A stretch of 64,000 bases of DNA from CALNXN01 sp942490645. Lineage in GTDB: Bacteria > Pseudomonadota > Alphaproteobacteria > Rhodobacterales > Rhodobacteraceae. The notes beneath the pieces were generated by a model. It had not been told where the DNA came from, did no database searches, and saw nothing but the letters and a program-made list of their open reading frames with translations. The DNA is taken from NCBI GenBank assembly GCA_942490645.1, contig CALNXN010000005.1, positions 186,001-250,000 on the forward strand, read 5' to 3'. How positions within the stretch are numbered: position 1 is the stretch's first letter; each line of letters begins with the position of its first letter. The translations under genes and the position numbers were made by a program. Shown piece after piece: positions 1 through 7,853 of this stretch.

Positions 1-585
1 CGCGCCGCCCACGATTTGGTCATTCACACCTTGGGCTTGCATTGGGCAAACGACCCGGTGGGCCAGTTGATCCAATGCCGCAACGCGCTGGAACCCGACG
101 GCTTGTTGATCGTCGCCGCACTGGGCGGGCAAACGTTGAGTGAATTGCGCAGCTGCCTGGGACAGGCCGAAGTCGATTTGACCGGCGGGTTGTCACCGCG
201 CGTGGCCCCGATGGGTGAGATTCGTGATTTGGGTGCTTTGCTGCAGCGGGCCGGATTGGCTCTGCCGGTGGCAGACAGCCTGACCCTGACGGCAGAATAT
301 GCGGACATCTGGCACCTGATGCGGGATCTTCGGGCCATGGGCGAGACGAACGCCCTGACCGCACGGTCACGTCATACGGCGCGGGCGGAGCTGTTCAAAA
401 GGGCGGCAAACCTCTATTCCGAGGCCTTTAGTGGTGAAAACGACCGTATCACCGCCACATTCGAAATCGTCGTTTTGACGGGGTGGGCACCTGCGTCAAA
501 TCAACCCAAGGCATTGCGCCCGGGCTCTGCACAGCAAAGGCTTGCAGACGCGCTGTCAACGCGCGAAACACCTCTGCCCGATTGA
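1..585 (+). CDS. SAM-dependent methyltransferase, 5'-truncated
   Basis: The open frame runs in from the window edge (frame 1, beginning RAAHDLVIHTLGLHWAND) and stops with TGA at 583-585, so the N-terminus with the SAM-binding GxGxG loop lies outside. What remains looks like the second half of a class I methyltransferase of the BioC/NDUFAF5 type: an 'LGLHWANDP' segment, an 'LEPDGLLIVAALGG' beta strand and turn, and a C-terminal cap. The substrate cannot be read from this part; malonyl-ACP (BioC) or a protein arginine (NDUFAF5-like) are the family's known possibilities. It lies 56 bp upstream of hemH in the same direction. A TTG in frame at 16 is internal to the domain and is not the true start. 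Confidence 0.75.
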   Translation, partial: RAAHDLVIHTLGLHWANDPVGQLIQCRNALEPDGLLIVAALGGQTLSELRSCLGQAEVDLTGGLSPRVAPMGEIRDLGALLQRAGLALPVADSLTLTAEYADIWHLMRDLRAMGETNALTARSRHTARAELFKRAANLYSEAFSGENDRITATFEIVVLTGWAPASNQPKALRPGSAQQRLADALSTRETPLPD

Positions 586-641
586 CCCTCCCGCAAAACC
601 GTCTATCTGAACCGGGATGCGACGACAGTAAGGACCATTGA

Positions 642-1703
642 ATGTTGGACAGCAGCAATACCGCAGTACGACCCGTTCACGCCAAGCCGGACCATCCGGC
701 CGTCCCGCGTGAGAAAGTCGGTATTCTGATCGCCAATTTGGGGACGCCGGACAATTACGACTATTGGTCGATGCGTCGGTACCTGAACGAATTCCTGTCA
801 GACCGGCGTGTGATCGATTATTCGCCGTGGATTTGGCAACCGCTTTTGCAGTTGATCATCCTCAGCAAACGCCCGTTTTCCAGCGGCGCCGCTTACAAGT
901 CGATCTGGAACGAGGAAGAGGGCGAAAGCCCGCTGATGACAATCACCAAGGCCCAGACAGCCAAGATCAAAGCCGCAATGCACGCCCAATATGGCGATGA
1001 CGTTGTCGTCGATTTCTGCATGCGCTATGGCAACCCATCCACCCGGTCAAAAGTCGCTGAGATGACCGCGGCTGGCTGCCGTAAGATATTGTTTTTCCCG
1101 CTTTATCCGCACTATGCTGGTGCAACTTCTGCAACCGCAAATGACGAGTTTTTCCGCTCTCTGACGTATGAAAAGTGGCAACCTGTGACGCGCACGGTCG
1201 AGCCTTATTTTGACCGGGAAGATTACATTGATGCGCTCGCGCAATCCATCGAACGTGCCTATGCAGGGCTGGAAAAACGGCCCGACATTCTGGTGTGTTC
1301 CTACCATGGTGTCCCGATCCGCTACCTGATGGAGGGCGATCCGTACCACTGTCAGTGCCAGAAAACGACTCGGCTGCTCAAAGAGCGGCTTGGCTGGCAG
1401 GACACCGAGATTACCACAACATTCCAGTCCAAATTCGGCCCCGAAGAATGGCTGCAACCTTACACGGTCGAAGAGGTGGCGCGCCTGGCAGAGGCTGGCA
1501 AAAAGAACATCGCCGTTTGCGCGCCGGCGTTCTCTGCGGACTGCATCGAGACGCTGGAAGAGATTAACGAAGAGATCAAAGAAAGCTTTGAAGAGGCAGG
1601 CGGTGAGTCGTTTACCTACATTCCATGCCTGAATGATGACGATGCCCACATTTCAGCCCTGTCAAATGTCATAACTGACAATTTGAAGGGTTGGCTGGAC
1701 TGA
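642..1703 (+). CDS. hemH: Ferrochelatase
   Basis: Inserts Fe2+ into protoporphyrin IX, the last step of protoheme synthesis, normally at the inner face of the cytoplasmic membrane. The 353-aa product is full length for the family. Visible landmarks are the N-terminal 'ILIANLGTPD' (28-37), 'LYPHYAGATSA' (154-164), the catalytic histidine in 'CSYHGVP' (H222), 'FGPEEWLQP' (265-273) and the conserved acidic stretch 'ADCIETLEEI' (299-308). Cysteines at 237 and 239 (HCQC) could be part of the Fe-S ligand set found in some ferrochelatases; that is inference. The ATG at 642 is the first start upstream of the conserved N-terminus. A strong intrinsic terminator follows 15 bp after the stop. Confidence 0.97.
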   Translation: MLDSSNTAVRPVHAKPDHPAVPREKVGILIANLGTPDNYDYWSMRRYLNEFLSDRRVIDYSPWIWQPLLQLIILSKRPFSSGAAYKSIWNEEEGESPLMTITKAQTAKIKAAMHAQYGDDVVVDFCMRYGNPSTRSKVAEMTAAGCRKILFFPLYPHYAGATSATANDEFFRSLTYEKWQPVTRTVEPYFDREDYIDALAQSIERAYAGLEKRPDILVCSYHGVPIRYLMEGDPYHCQCQKTTRLLKERLGWQDTEITTTFQSKFGPEEWLQPYTVEEVARLAEAGKKNIAVCAPAFSADCIETLEEINEEIKESFEEAGGESFTYIPCLNDDDAHISALSNVITDNLKGWLD

Positions 1704-1718
1704 GCGTCACGCCAAACG

Positions 1719-1749
1719 AAAAAAGGCGGTGCTAAGCACCGCCTTTTTT
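1719..1749. terminator. Bidirectional intrinsic terminator
   Basis: A perfect inverted repeat (AAAAAAGGCGGTGC, 3-nt loop TAA, GCACCGCCTTTTTT) gives a GC-rich stem with an A tract on one side and a T tract on the other. It can therefore terminate hemH on the plus strand and the small gene at 1772-1951 on the minus strand. Confidence 0.93.
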
Positions 1750-1771
1750 GTCTGTCGTCTGCAGTCAGATA

Positions 1772-1951
1772 TTAGTCGGCCAGAGCCGCGGCAATCAAAA
1801 CCAGCAAAAAGATCGGCAGCAGAGCGCCTGCGGAAGAGCTTGTCGCTTCTTCTACAATCACGGGTGCTTCGATGACCGGGTCTGCCAGCGAGCCAGCATA
1901 AGCAGTCGAAGCTGCAGCTGTCAGAGCAGCGGCGAGAACGAGTTTTTTCAT
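1772..1951 (-). CDS. Small secreted or membrane protein (59 aa)
   Basis: I chose the internal ATG at 1951 because GGAGG sits 7 nt upstream of it and the product then starts with a classic signal peptide (MKKLVLAAALTAAASTAYA, likely cut before G20). The mature part is about 40 residues: a short acidic segment (DPVIEAPVIVEE) and a very hydrophobic C-terminal helix 'LLPIFLLVLIAAALAD' (44-59). The protein would thus be exported with its C-terminal helix in the membrane, or be a membrane peptide with two hydrophobic ends. Function is unknown. I recall similar short proteins beside hemH in other Rhodobacteraceae, but this needs a search. It is convergent with hemH and shares its terminator. Confidence 0.75.
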   Translation of the reverse strand: MKKLVLAAALTAAASTAYAGSLADPVIEAPVIVEEATSSSAGALLPIFLLVLIAAALAD

Positions 1952-2001
1952 AACATTACCTCCAGTAATTGCATGACACACGTATTGCGTGCATGCCCCA
2001 A

Positions 2002-2018
2002 GACTTACCTCGTAAGTC
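2002..2018. repeat. 17-bp palindrome upstream of the small secreted protein
   Basis: GACTTAC-CTC-GTAAGTC is a perfect 7-bp inverted repeat with a 3-nt centre. It lies 51 bp upstream of the small gene that starts at 1951. It has no T tract, so it does not look like a terminator; an operator or a leader hairpin is possible. Confidence 0.5.
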
Positions 2019-2090
2019 CCTCTAAACATTATTAAGGCTGCTTTGCAAACCCGTATTCCGAGATATCCGACCACATACCAACCGATGTCG

Positions 2091-2702
2091 TCAAATAAGC
2101 AACACTTGCGTGCCGACCTTCGTCATACTGAAAAGCTCGGCGATATGTTCGTTGTACAGCCCGATACAGCCGTTGGAGGATTGCCGTCCAATTTTGCGCG
2201 TATCATGCGTTCCGTGGATACGGTAATACGTCCAAGACAGGTGAAGCGCGTGCGTTCCCAATGGGTTATCGGGGCCGGGCGCAATATAGGGCGGCCATTC
2301 CGGGTTTCGCTTGAGCATGGAAGGCGTCGGACGCCAGCTTGGACCTTCAACCTTGCGTATCACTTTCGTACGGCCACGGCGCGTCAAGTCCTCGGTCAGC
2401 GGAACGCTGGAAGGATAGAGTTTATATGTCTCGCCGTCTTCCGCCCAATAGTGCAAAGCACGGCTGTCGATATCAACCAAGACCGCGCCATTGCGCAGGT
2501 CCGAGAAGTAGGGCTGCCAATCCAGCGTGCGGAAGCTGGAAATGTTGCGGCGCACGCTTTCGGTCAAGTCCCGCTCAACTTCAGTGGTGGCGGTTGAGTT
2601 CACAGCGCTTGTATCTTGTGCAACAGAAGGTGCTGCGATCATCGCGGCGCTGCCTGCCAGAAATACACGGCGGCTTGGTGTGTCGAAACGCGAATTGGAC
2701 AT
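2091..2702 (-). CDS. L,D-transpeptidase (YkuD family), Tat-type signal
   Basis: A 203-aa exported enzyme predicted to form 3-3 peptidoglycan crosslinks or to attach proteins to peptidoglycan. The N-terminus 'SRRVFLAGSAAMIAAPSVAQ' (10-29) carries a twin-arginine motif, so export is probably by Tat. The YkuD domain is C-terminal: H163 in 'RIHGTHD', then 'SSNGCIGL' with nucleophile C179. The usual arginine after the GCI segment (SxGCxR) is a glycine here (G181). Start ATG at 2702 precedes the Tat signal directly. It diverges from the CAP lipoprotein gene at 2865 and belongs to a three-gene envelope group with 3384-3887. Confidence 0.9.
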   Translation of the reverse strand: MSNSRFDTPSRRVFLAGSAAMIAAPSVAQDTSAVNSTATTEVERDLTESVRRNISSFRTLDWQPYFSDLRNGAVLVDIDSRALHYWAEDGETYKLYPSSVPLTEDLTRRGRTKVIRKVEGPSWRPTPSMLKRNPEWPPYIAPGPDNPLGTHALHLSWTYYRIHGTHDTRKIGRQSSNGCIGLYNEHIAELFSMTKVGTQVLLI

Positions 2703-2810
2703 TTGTGTCTCCGTTTATTTGCAGATTCTGCATTTGCCCCTTTTTATTGCGGGAAAGACGCAGTCGCAAATCAAAGAGATGTCATCTGGCAGGCTCACGC
2801 TGATGTGCGT

Positions 2811-2839
2811 TTGAATTGCAACGCATGGCGGGATATGAG
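2811..2839 (+). promoter_or_regulatory. Possible sigma70-type promoter for the CAP lipoprotein gene
   Basis: TTGAAT at 2811-2816, a 17-bp spacer and TATGAG at 2834-2839, placed 25 bp upstream of the ATG at 2865. The call rests on hexamer match and spacing only. Confidence 0.35.
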
Positions 2840-2864
2840 CCTTAGAGGTTAACTGGAGCTCATC

Positions 2865-3377
2865 ATGATCCGCGTTTTGTCTATCTTCTTTGCCGCCGCA
2901 GTCGCTTTGTCAGCCTGCGCGCCGAACCCATCCACAACGATTGGTCCGGATGGCAAGCCGCTTCCCCAACTCTACCGGATCAGCGCCAGAGATACTGGCA
3001 AGCTCCAGTTCAGGATGCTTGATTCGATCAACGCACTGCGCAGCGCCTCAAACCTCGCACCCGTTACGCTTGATCCGAAGCTGAACGCGGCCGCAGCAAC
3101 CCATTCGCGCGACATGTCCGTCCAGAACCGCCCGTGGCACTTTGGGTCGGATGGATCGTCGCCAATCGACCGCGTGCAGCGTGTCGGATATACTGGACAG
3201 CTCATCGGCGAAAACATTTCCGAGACATACGAGACAGAGCTTGAAACCCTGGCCGCCTGGATGGAGAAACCCGACACCCGGCGCGTGATCCTGTCACCCG
3301 ACGCCCGCAATATGGGTTTTTCCTGGCATCAGGAATCCAACGGCAAAATCTGGTGGACGATGATCATGGGTGGCTAA
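2865..3377 (+). CDS. CAP-domain (SCP-like) lipoprotein
   Basis: 170 aa. The N-terminus is a lipoprotein signal with lipobox LSAC (C18), so the protein should be lipid-anchored in the periplasm or outer membrane. The rest is a CAP/SCP fold: 'MLDSINALRSASNLAPVTLDPKL' is the first helix, followed by 'ATHSRDM' and 'RPWHFG' with the two conserved histidines, 'GENIS', and a terminal 'NGKIWWTMIMGG' strand. Bacterial CAP proteins are often tied to cell-wall or membrane functions, but no specific activity can be assigned. Its position between two L,D-transpeptidases suggests an envelope role. The gene ends 6 bp before the convergent stop of the second transpeptidase. Confidence 0.88.
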   Translation: MIRVLSIFFAAAVALSACAPNPSTTIGPDGKPLPQLYRISARDTGKLQFRMLDSINALRSASNLAPVTLDPKLNAAAATHSRDMSVQNRPWHFGSDGSSPIDRVQRVGYTGQLIGENISETYETELETLAAWMEKPDTRRVILSPDARNMGFSWHQESNGKIWWTMIMGG

Positions 3378-3383
3378 GCCGCC

Positions 3384-3887
3384 TCAGGCGTTCAGCTGAA
3401 TCGGCGTTCCATCGCGCACCATCGCATAAACCTGCTCCATCTCGTCGTTTGTCACCGAGATACAGCCCCACGTCCAATCCTTTGTGTCCCGCTTCAACGG
3501 GCTCTCTTGGCCGTGGATAAAGATATCGCCACCCGGTGGTTTTCCCATCGCTTCAGCCGACGCCATATCGCGCGCGTTCGGGTATGAGATCCCCAGCGAC
3601 AGGTGGTAACTGCTGTTCGGGTTGCGCCGGTCGATCCAGTACAAACCCTCTGGCGTACGACCATCGCCTTCGATCTGTTTGTGCCCGATCGGGGCAAAAC
3701 CAAGGTTGATGTCGTATGAATTCAACAGGGTTTCGTTGTTCAAAAGATGCATCCGACGCGCACCTTTGTTGACCACGACAAACGTCACCTCCGGCCCATC
3801 GTAGCGGCGAAATTTGCTTGGGCCGCTTGTGCACGCGCCCAGCGCCACAGCTGCTGTGGCGCCCATAATCAGATGTCTTCGACGCAT
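3384..3887 (-). CDS. L,D-transpeptidase lipoprotein (YkuD family)
   Basis: I start this gene at the ATG at 3887, which gives 167 aa beginning with a lipoprotein signal (MRRRHLIMGATAAVALGAC, lipid-modified C19); an AGGA lies upstream. The upstream in-frame extension to 3935 would hide the signal peptide. The YkuD domain follows: 'VVVNKGARRMHLLN' (37-50), 'GDGRTPEGLYWID' (75-87), H125 in 'DIFIHG', and the nucleophile in 'WTWGCISVTN' (C142). This is the variant in which GCI/V is followed by S/A-V/L-T-N, unlike the SxGCxR form. Probably a peptidoglycan-modifying enzyme tethered in the periplasm. It belongs to a different subgroup from the enzyme at 2091-2702. Confidence 0.88.
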   Translation of the reverse strand: MRRRHLIMGATAAVALGACTSGPSKFRRYDGPEVTFVVVNKGARRMHLLNNETLLNSYDINLGFAPIGHKQIEGDGRTPEGLYWIDRRNPNSSYHLSLGISYPNARDMASAEAMGKPPGGDIFIHGQESPLKRDTKDWTWGCISVTNDEMEQVYAMVRDGTPIQLNA

Positions 3888-3958
3888 GTACTGCGATCCT
3901 GTTTTTCTGCTCTGCCTAGGGCTAGCATATACCAAACAATCTGCGCCTCACAAAGACG

Positions 3959-4738
3959 TCATTGTGGTTCTTTGTCTTTCAAACGGGCCTCAATGGCGGC
4001 CAGACGGGACAGCACTTCATCACGGTAGGCATCCGTTGCTTCAACAGTTTCTTCCTGGTGGGCGTCCTGCATCGAATTCACGATCAGACCGACCAGTAGG
4101 TTCACCACCGCAAAGGTGGTGACCATGATGAAAGGCACAAAAAACGCCCATGCATAGGGGTACACTTCCATCACAGGACGCACGATGCCCATAGACCAGC
4201 TTTCAAGCGTCATGATCTGAAACAGGGTGTAGCCGCTTTGCCCCAAGGTGCCGAAAAACTGAGGAAAACTTGCGGCAAAGAGCTTGGTCGCCATGACAGC
4301 GCCAATGTAGAATATGATCGCCATCAGCAGAAACACACTGCCCATACCGGGCAATGCGGTCACAAATCCCTCGACAACGCGGCGCAGTCGAGGTGCCACC
4401 GAAATAACCCGCAACACCCGCAAAATCCGCAGGGCGCGCAGTACCGAAAGACCCTGCGATGAAGGCACGAGCGCCACCGCCACAATCACGAAATCAAACA
4501 GGTTCCAGCCAGAGCGGAAAAATCGCCCTCCGCGCGCGATGATCTTCAGCGCAATCTCGATCACGAAAATCGTCAGACATGCGTAGTCGATGGCATAAAT
4601 CAACGGGCCTGCGGCGGACATCAAAGCAGGAGACGTCTCCATGCCCAGAATGATCGCGTTCAGGATGATGACGGCGATAACAAAGTTGCCAACCCACGGC
4701 TGGTCAAGCCACCTGTCCAAACCTGCGCGAAATGACAT
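3959..4738 (-). CDS. Voltage-gated sodium channel, BacNav family
   Basis: 259 aa from the ATG at 4738, with a GAGGGA ribosome binding site; the longer frame to 4837 runs into the upstream gene. This is a one-domain six-helix channel that works as a tetramer in the inner membrane. S1-S3 span about 17-92; S4 is 'LRALRILRVLR' (100-110) with gating arginines R101, R104, R107 and R110; the pore helix and filter are 'TLESWSM' at 177-183. I know this filter sequence from NavAb and NavSp, where it gives Na+ selectivity. S6 (205-222) is followed by a C-terminal helix with heptad-like spacing (about 226-257), as in the coiled-coil tail of BacNav channels. It is the last gene of a leftward run, 14 bp after the RNA methyltransferase. 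Length agrees with family members of about 260-275 aa. Confidence 0.93.
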   Translation of the reverse strand: MSFRAGLDRWLDQPWVGNFVIAVIILNAIILGMETSPALMSAAGPLIYAIDYACLTIFVIEIALKIIARGGRFFRSGWNLFDFVIVAVALVPSSQGLSVLRALRILRVLRVISVAPRLRRVVEGFVTALPGMGSVFLLMAIIFYIGAVMATKLFAASFPQFFGTLGQSGYTLFQIMTLESWSMGIVRPVMEVYPYAWAFFVPFIMVTTFAVVNLLVGLIVNSMQDAHQEETVEATDAYRDEVLSRLAAIEARLKDKEPQ

Positions 4739-4752
4739 AAGTATCCCTCTGT

Positions 4753-5982
4753 TCAACTGCGCATATGGGGGCCGGTAAAGGCAGCCGCAAGCTCGATATG
4801 CGCGGACCACCGAAACTGATCCACGACCTGCACCCAATCCAACGTGTACCCCGCCTTCGTGAGCGTCTCTGCATCGCGCGCGAATGTCACCGGATTACAC
4901 GACACATATGAAATGCGCGGCACGCCACTTTGCGCAAGCTCGATCACCTGCGCTTCTGCGCCCGCGCGCGGTGGATCCAATACAACCGCATCAATTTTAC
5001 GCAACTCATCCGGCAAAACAGGTCGGCGAAACAAATCACGGGCTTCGGATTTGACCTTTTTCAACCCCTTGGCCTGACGCCAGCCTTTGTCGAGCGCTTC
5101 AACCATCGCCGCATCGCCCTCAAGCGCCCAAACTTCTGCATCCTGCGCAAGCGGGAGCGCGAAAGTTCCGCATCCGGCAAATAGATCAACGATCGACCCC
5201 GCACCTTTCACGGCGTCTTGCACCGCTTGCACCAGCGCGGCTTCGCCTTCTGGCGTGGCCTGCAAAAACGCGCCGGGCGGCGGGGTCACCAATGCCGATC
5301 CAAACCTTTGCACCGGGGGTTCACGCATGGCGATGACCTCGTCGTCCCAAGTAAGGCGCGCCAAGTCCATCTGCTGGCAAAGCTGCGCCAGTTCTTGTCG
5401 AAACTGACCTTCCAGCGGCTTGCCATTGCGCACCGCCACATCAAGGCCAACCAAGGATGCTGTGACTGTCACCGCCAAAGCGGCCTTGCGGCTGGCACCA
5501 GCCAAAGCCAGAGTTTTCGCGACAGGCAAGCCTTGCAGCAGCGACGGGTCAATCAACTGACAGTCTGGGATTTCGATCACGACATCAGAACCGCGCCCAT
5601 GAAAACCAACCATCGCACCCTTTTTCGTGCGCTTGGCTGCAAAGGTCGCACGCCTGCGAGAATTGGGCGCGGAGGTCTGAATCGGCTTGAATACCGTCTC
5701 TAACTTACGAGAACTCAAAGCCATGCGAACGACGTTGACCTTCCACTCGGCGACCAGATCGTCATGCGCGTGCTGAAGCTGGCAGCCGCCGCATGATTTG
5801 AAATGGCGGCACGGCGGTGTGACCCGTTGGTCCGACGGTTCGACGATTTTGATGTCCTTGAGGTATACACCCTCCAAGCGGGCCTCAATTGTCTCTCCGG
5901 GAAGGGTCATCGGCGCGAAAAGCGGGCCATCTGCGACCCCATCACCGTGCTGGCCGAGTGTTTGGATGGTATATCTGTTCAT
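4753..5982 (-). CDS. RlmD/TrmA-type RNA (uracil-5-)-methyltransferase
   Basis: 409 aa from the ATG at 5982. Predicted to transfer a methyl group from SAM to C5 of a uridine in rRNA or tRNA. An N-terminal TRAM-like domain is followed by a probable [4Fe-4S] set C58, C64, C67 (in 'CRHFKSCGGC') and C141 ('IPDCQLI'). The Rossmann methyltransferase domain has 'IVDLFAGCGTFALPLA' (264-279), 'VVLDPPRAG' (333-341) and the catalytic cysteine in 'YVSCNPVTFARD' (C362). Alphaproteobacteria usually carry one such enzyme, and the target nucleotide cannot be told from sequence, so I give no symbol. It starts 38 bp after the ABC gene stop and precedes the sodium channel. Confidence 0.92.
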   Translation of the reverse strand: MNRYTIQTLGQHGDGVADGPLFAPMTLPGETIEARLEGVYLKDIKIVEPSDQRVTPPCRHFKSCGGCQLQHAHDDLVAEWKVNVVRMALSSRKLETVFKPIQTSAPNSRRRATFAAKRTKKGAMVGFHGRGSDVVIEIPDCQLIDPSLLQGLPVAKTLALAGASRKAALAVTVTASLVGLDVAVRNGKPLEGQFRQELAQLCQQMDLARLTWDDEVIAMREPPVQRFGSALVTPPPGAFLQATPEGEAALVQAVQDAVKGAGSIVDLFAGCGTFALPLAQDAEVWALEGDAAMVEALDKGWRQAKGLKKVKSEARDLFRRPVLPDELRKIDAVVLDPPRAGAEAQVIELAQSGVPRISYVSCNPVTFARDAETLTKAGYTLDWVQVVDQFRWSAHIELAAAFTGPHMRS

Positions 5983-6020
5983 GTCAGCCGAATACGTGGT
6001 TGCATCGTCCAGCGACAGCC

Positions 6021-7853
6021 CTATTCCGCAGCTTGTGTACGAATGAAACCGCCGGATTGTCTGCGCCAATATTGCGCATAAAGCCCATCTTGGGCCAGCA
6101 ATGCTTCGTGGCTGCCGGTTTCGATAATTTGACCGTCATCCATAACGACAATCCGGTCCATCTCGGTCAGCGTCGACAAGCGGTGTGCAATGGCCAATAC
6201 GGTTTTGCCATCCATCACGCGCTCCAGCGCCGTTTGAATGGATGCCTCCACCTCGCTATCAAGCGCGCTGGTTGCCTCGTCCAGAACCAGGATCGGGGCG
6301 TCCTTCAGGATCGCGCGGGCCAAGGCGATGCGTTGCCGCTGACCACCCGAAAGTTTCACGCCGCGCTCGCCAAGATGCGCCTCATATCCTTGGCGGCCTC
6401 GGTGATCTTCCAACTGCAAGATAAAGTCGTGAGCTTCGGCCTTGCGGGCGGCCTCGATCATCTCTTCTTCGGAGGCATCGGGACGGCCATAAAGGATGTT
6501 GTCACGCGCCGATCTGTTGAACATCGCGGTTTCCTGCGTAACCATCGCGATGCTGCGCCGCAAGCTTTCCTGAGTGGTACCTTCGATATCCGCGCCATCA
6601 ATCAGAATTCGGCCATTTTCCGGTGAATAGAGCCTCAAGAGCAGCGCGACCAATGTCGATTTCCCAGCACCCGACGCGCCGACAATGCCGACTTTTTCGC
6701 CCGGATGAATGGTCAGAGAAATATCGCGAACGCCCCCGACACTACGCCCATACGCAAAACCCAAACCATCCAGCTCTATCTGACCCTTCGGTACATCCAA
6801 TGCTCGGGCGTCGGGGCCATCCTCAAGCCGCACGCGTGGTGTCAAAGTGCGTATGCCGTCCTCGATTTCGCCGATGTTGGCATAGATCTGCATCAGGGTG
6901 AAACTGACCCAGCCCGTCATCTGTGCAATCCGAATAGCCACGGCACCGGCGGCCACGATGTCACCGTGTGTCGCCTGACCCGCCTGCCACATCAATATCG
7001 TCCCACCCAGCAAAAGCACCGGCAACAGACCCGCCAAAGACATCAGCGCAAATCGGAAGCCCGCCGCCAGATAGCCAAACCCGATTGCGGTGTTCCGGAA
7101 ATGCTGAACGGCGCCCAGCGCAGCGCGATCTTCGTGATCATCATGCGCAAAGAGTTTGACCGTCTTGATATTGGTAATCGTGTCGACGATTTGGCCAGAC
7201 ACCATCGCACGCGCACCCGCACGCGCCGCTGAGCGCGCACGTATGCGGGGCAAGAACCAGCGGATCATCGCGAAATAAACAACAAGCCACCCGCAAAACC
7301 CCAAGGCAACGCGCCAATCAATAGCCAGCAACAGCAGAACCGAGCCAACGAGTGAGGCCAGCGCAAATGCAACGACGTTGATCATTTCTGACACGACATC
7401 CGTCACGGCGCGCGCAGCTTGCATTTGCTTTTGCGCAATGCGGCCAGCGAAGTCATCATCGAAGAACCCGACCGTTTGCCCCAAGGTCCAACGGTGCAGA
7501 CGCATCAGTACCAACGGGTTCACATTTGGCTGGACGATGATCGAGTTGGCGGTCGCAGACAGGCCAAAAAAGAGTGGTCGCGCGATCAAAAAGAAGGCCA
7601 GCGCACCAACAATAAGGCCAATATTTCCAGGCTCAAAAAAGGCATCCGGACCCACAGAAACCGTCGCGTCAATCACCATGCCCAGGATCAGCGCCGTTCC
7701 AGCTTCCAACGCGCCAGCCAATGCGGACACGCCTGCTGCCAGCCACAGCGAGGGCCAAGCGCCCGACAGGCCCCAGCGCATGAACGCCCAAAGCGTTTGC
7801 GGCGGCGGCCCCTCTGCGGGTCGAAACGCGTCAATCCACTCGGAAATCCTCAC
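6021..7853 (-). CDS. ABC exporter half-transporter (fused permease-ATPase) B
   Basis: 610 aa: a transmembrane domain of six predicted helices (about 1-330), then a nucleotide-binding domain with Walker A 'GASGAGKST', signature 'LSGGQRQR', Walker B 'ILVLDEATSALDSE' and the H-loop 'AIAHRLSTL'. All ATPase motifs are intact. The gene overlaps its upstream neighbour by 4 bp (stop and start share ATGA at 7850-7853), and the two proteins are close in sequence and length. They therefore most likely form a heterodimeric exporter of the MsbA/MDR type. Substrate unknown (lipid, peptide or drug are family possibilities). Confidence 0.9.
   Translation of the reverse strand: MRISEWIDAFRPAEGPPPQTLWAFMRWGLSGAWPSLWLAAGVSALAGALEAGTALILGMVIDATVSVGPDAFFEPGNIGLIVGALAFFLIARPLFFGLSATANSIIVQPNVNPLVLMRLHRWTLGQTVGFFDDDFAGRIAQKQMQAARAVTDVVSEMINVVAFALASLVGSVLLLLAIDWRVALGFCGWLVVYFAMIRWFLPRIRARSAARAGARAMVSGQIVDTITNIKTVKLFAHDDHEDRAALGAVQHFRNTAIGFGYLAAGFRFALMSLAGLLPVLLLGGTILMWQAGQATHGDIVAAGAVAIRIAQMTGWVSFTLMQIYANIGEIEDGIRTLTPRVRLEDGPDARALDVPKGQIELDGLGFAYGRSVGGVRDISLTIHPGEKVGIVGASGAGKSTLVALLLRLYSPENGRILIDGADIEGTTQESLRRSIAMVTQETAMFNRSARDNILYGRPDASEEEMIEAARKAEAHDFILQLEDHRGRQGYEAHLGERGVKLSGGQRQRIALARAILKDAPILVLDEATSALDSEVEASIQTALERVMDGKTVLAIAHRLSTLTEMDRIVVMDDGQIIETGSHEALLAQDGLYAQYWRRQSGGFIRTQAAE

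Noticed and set aside
1047..1649. 200-codon frame antisense to hemH
   Set aside because: A shadow of the hemH coding strand in a GC-rich genome; it has no domain signature or ribosome site.
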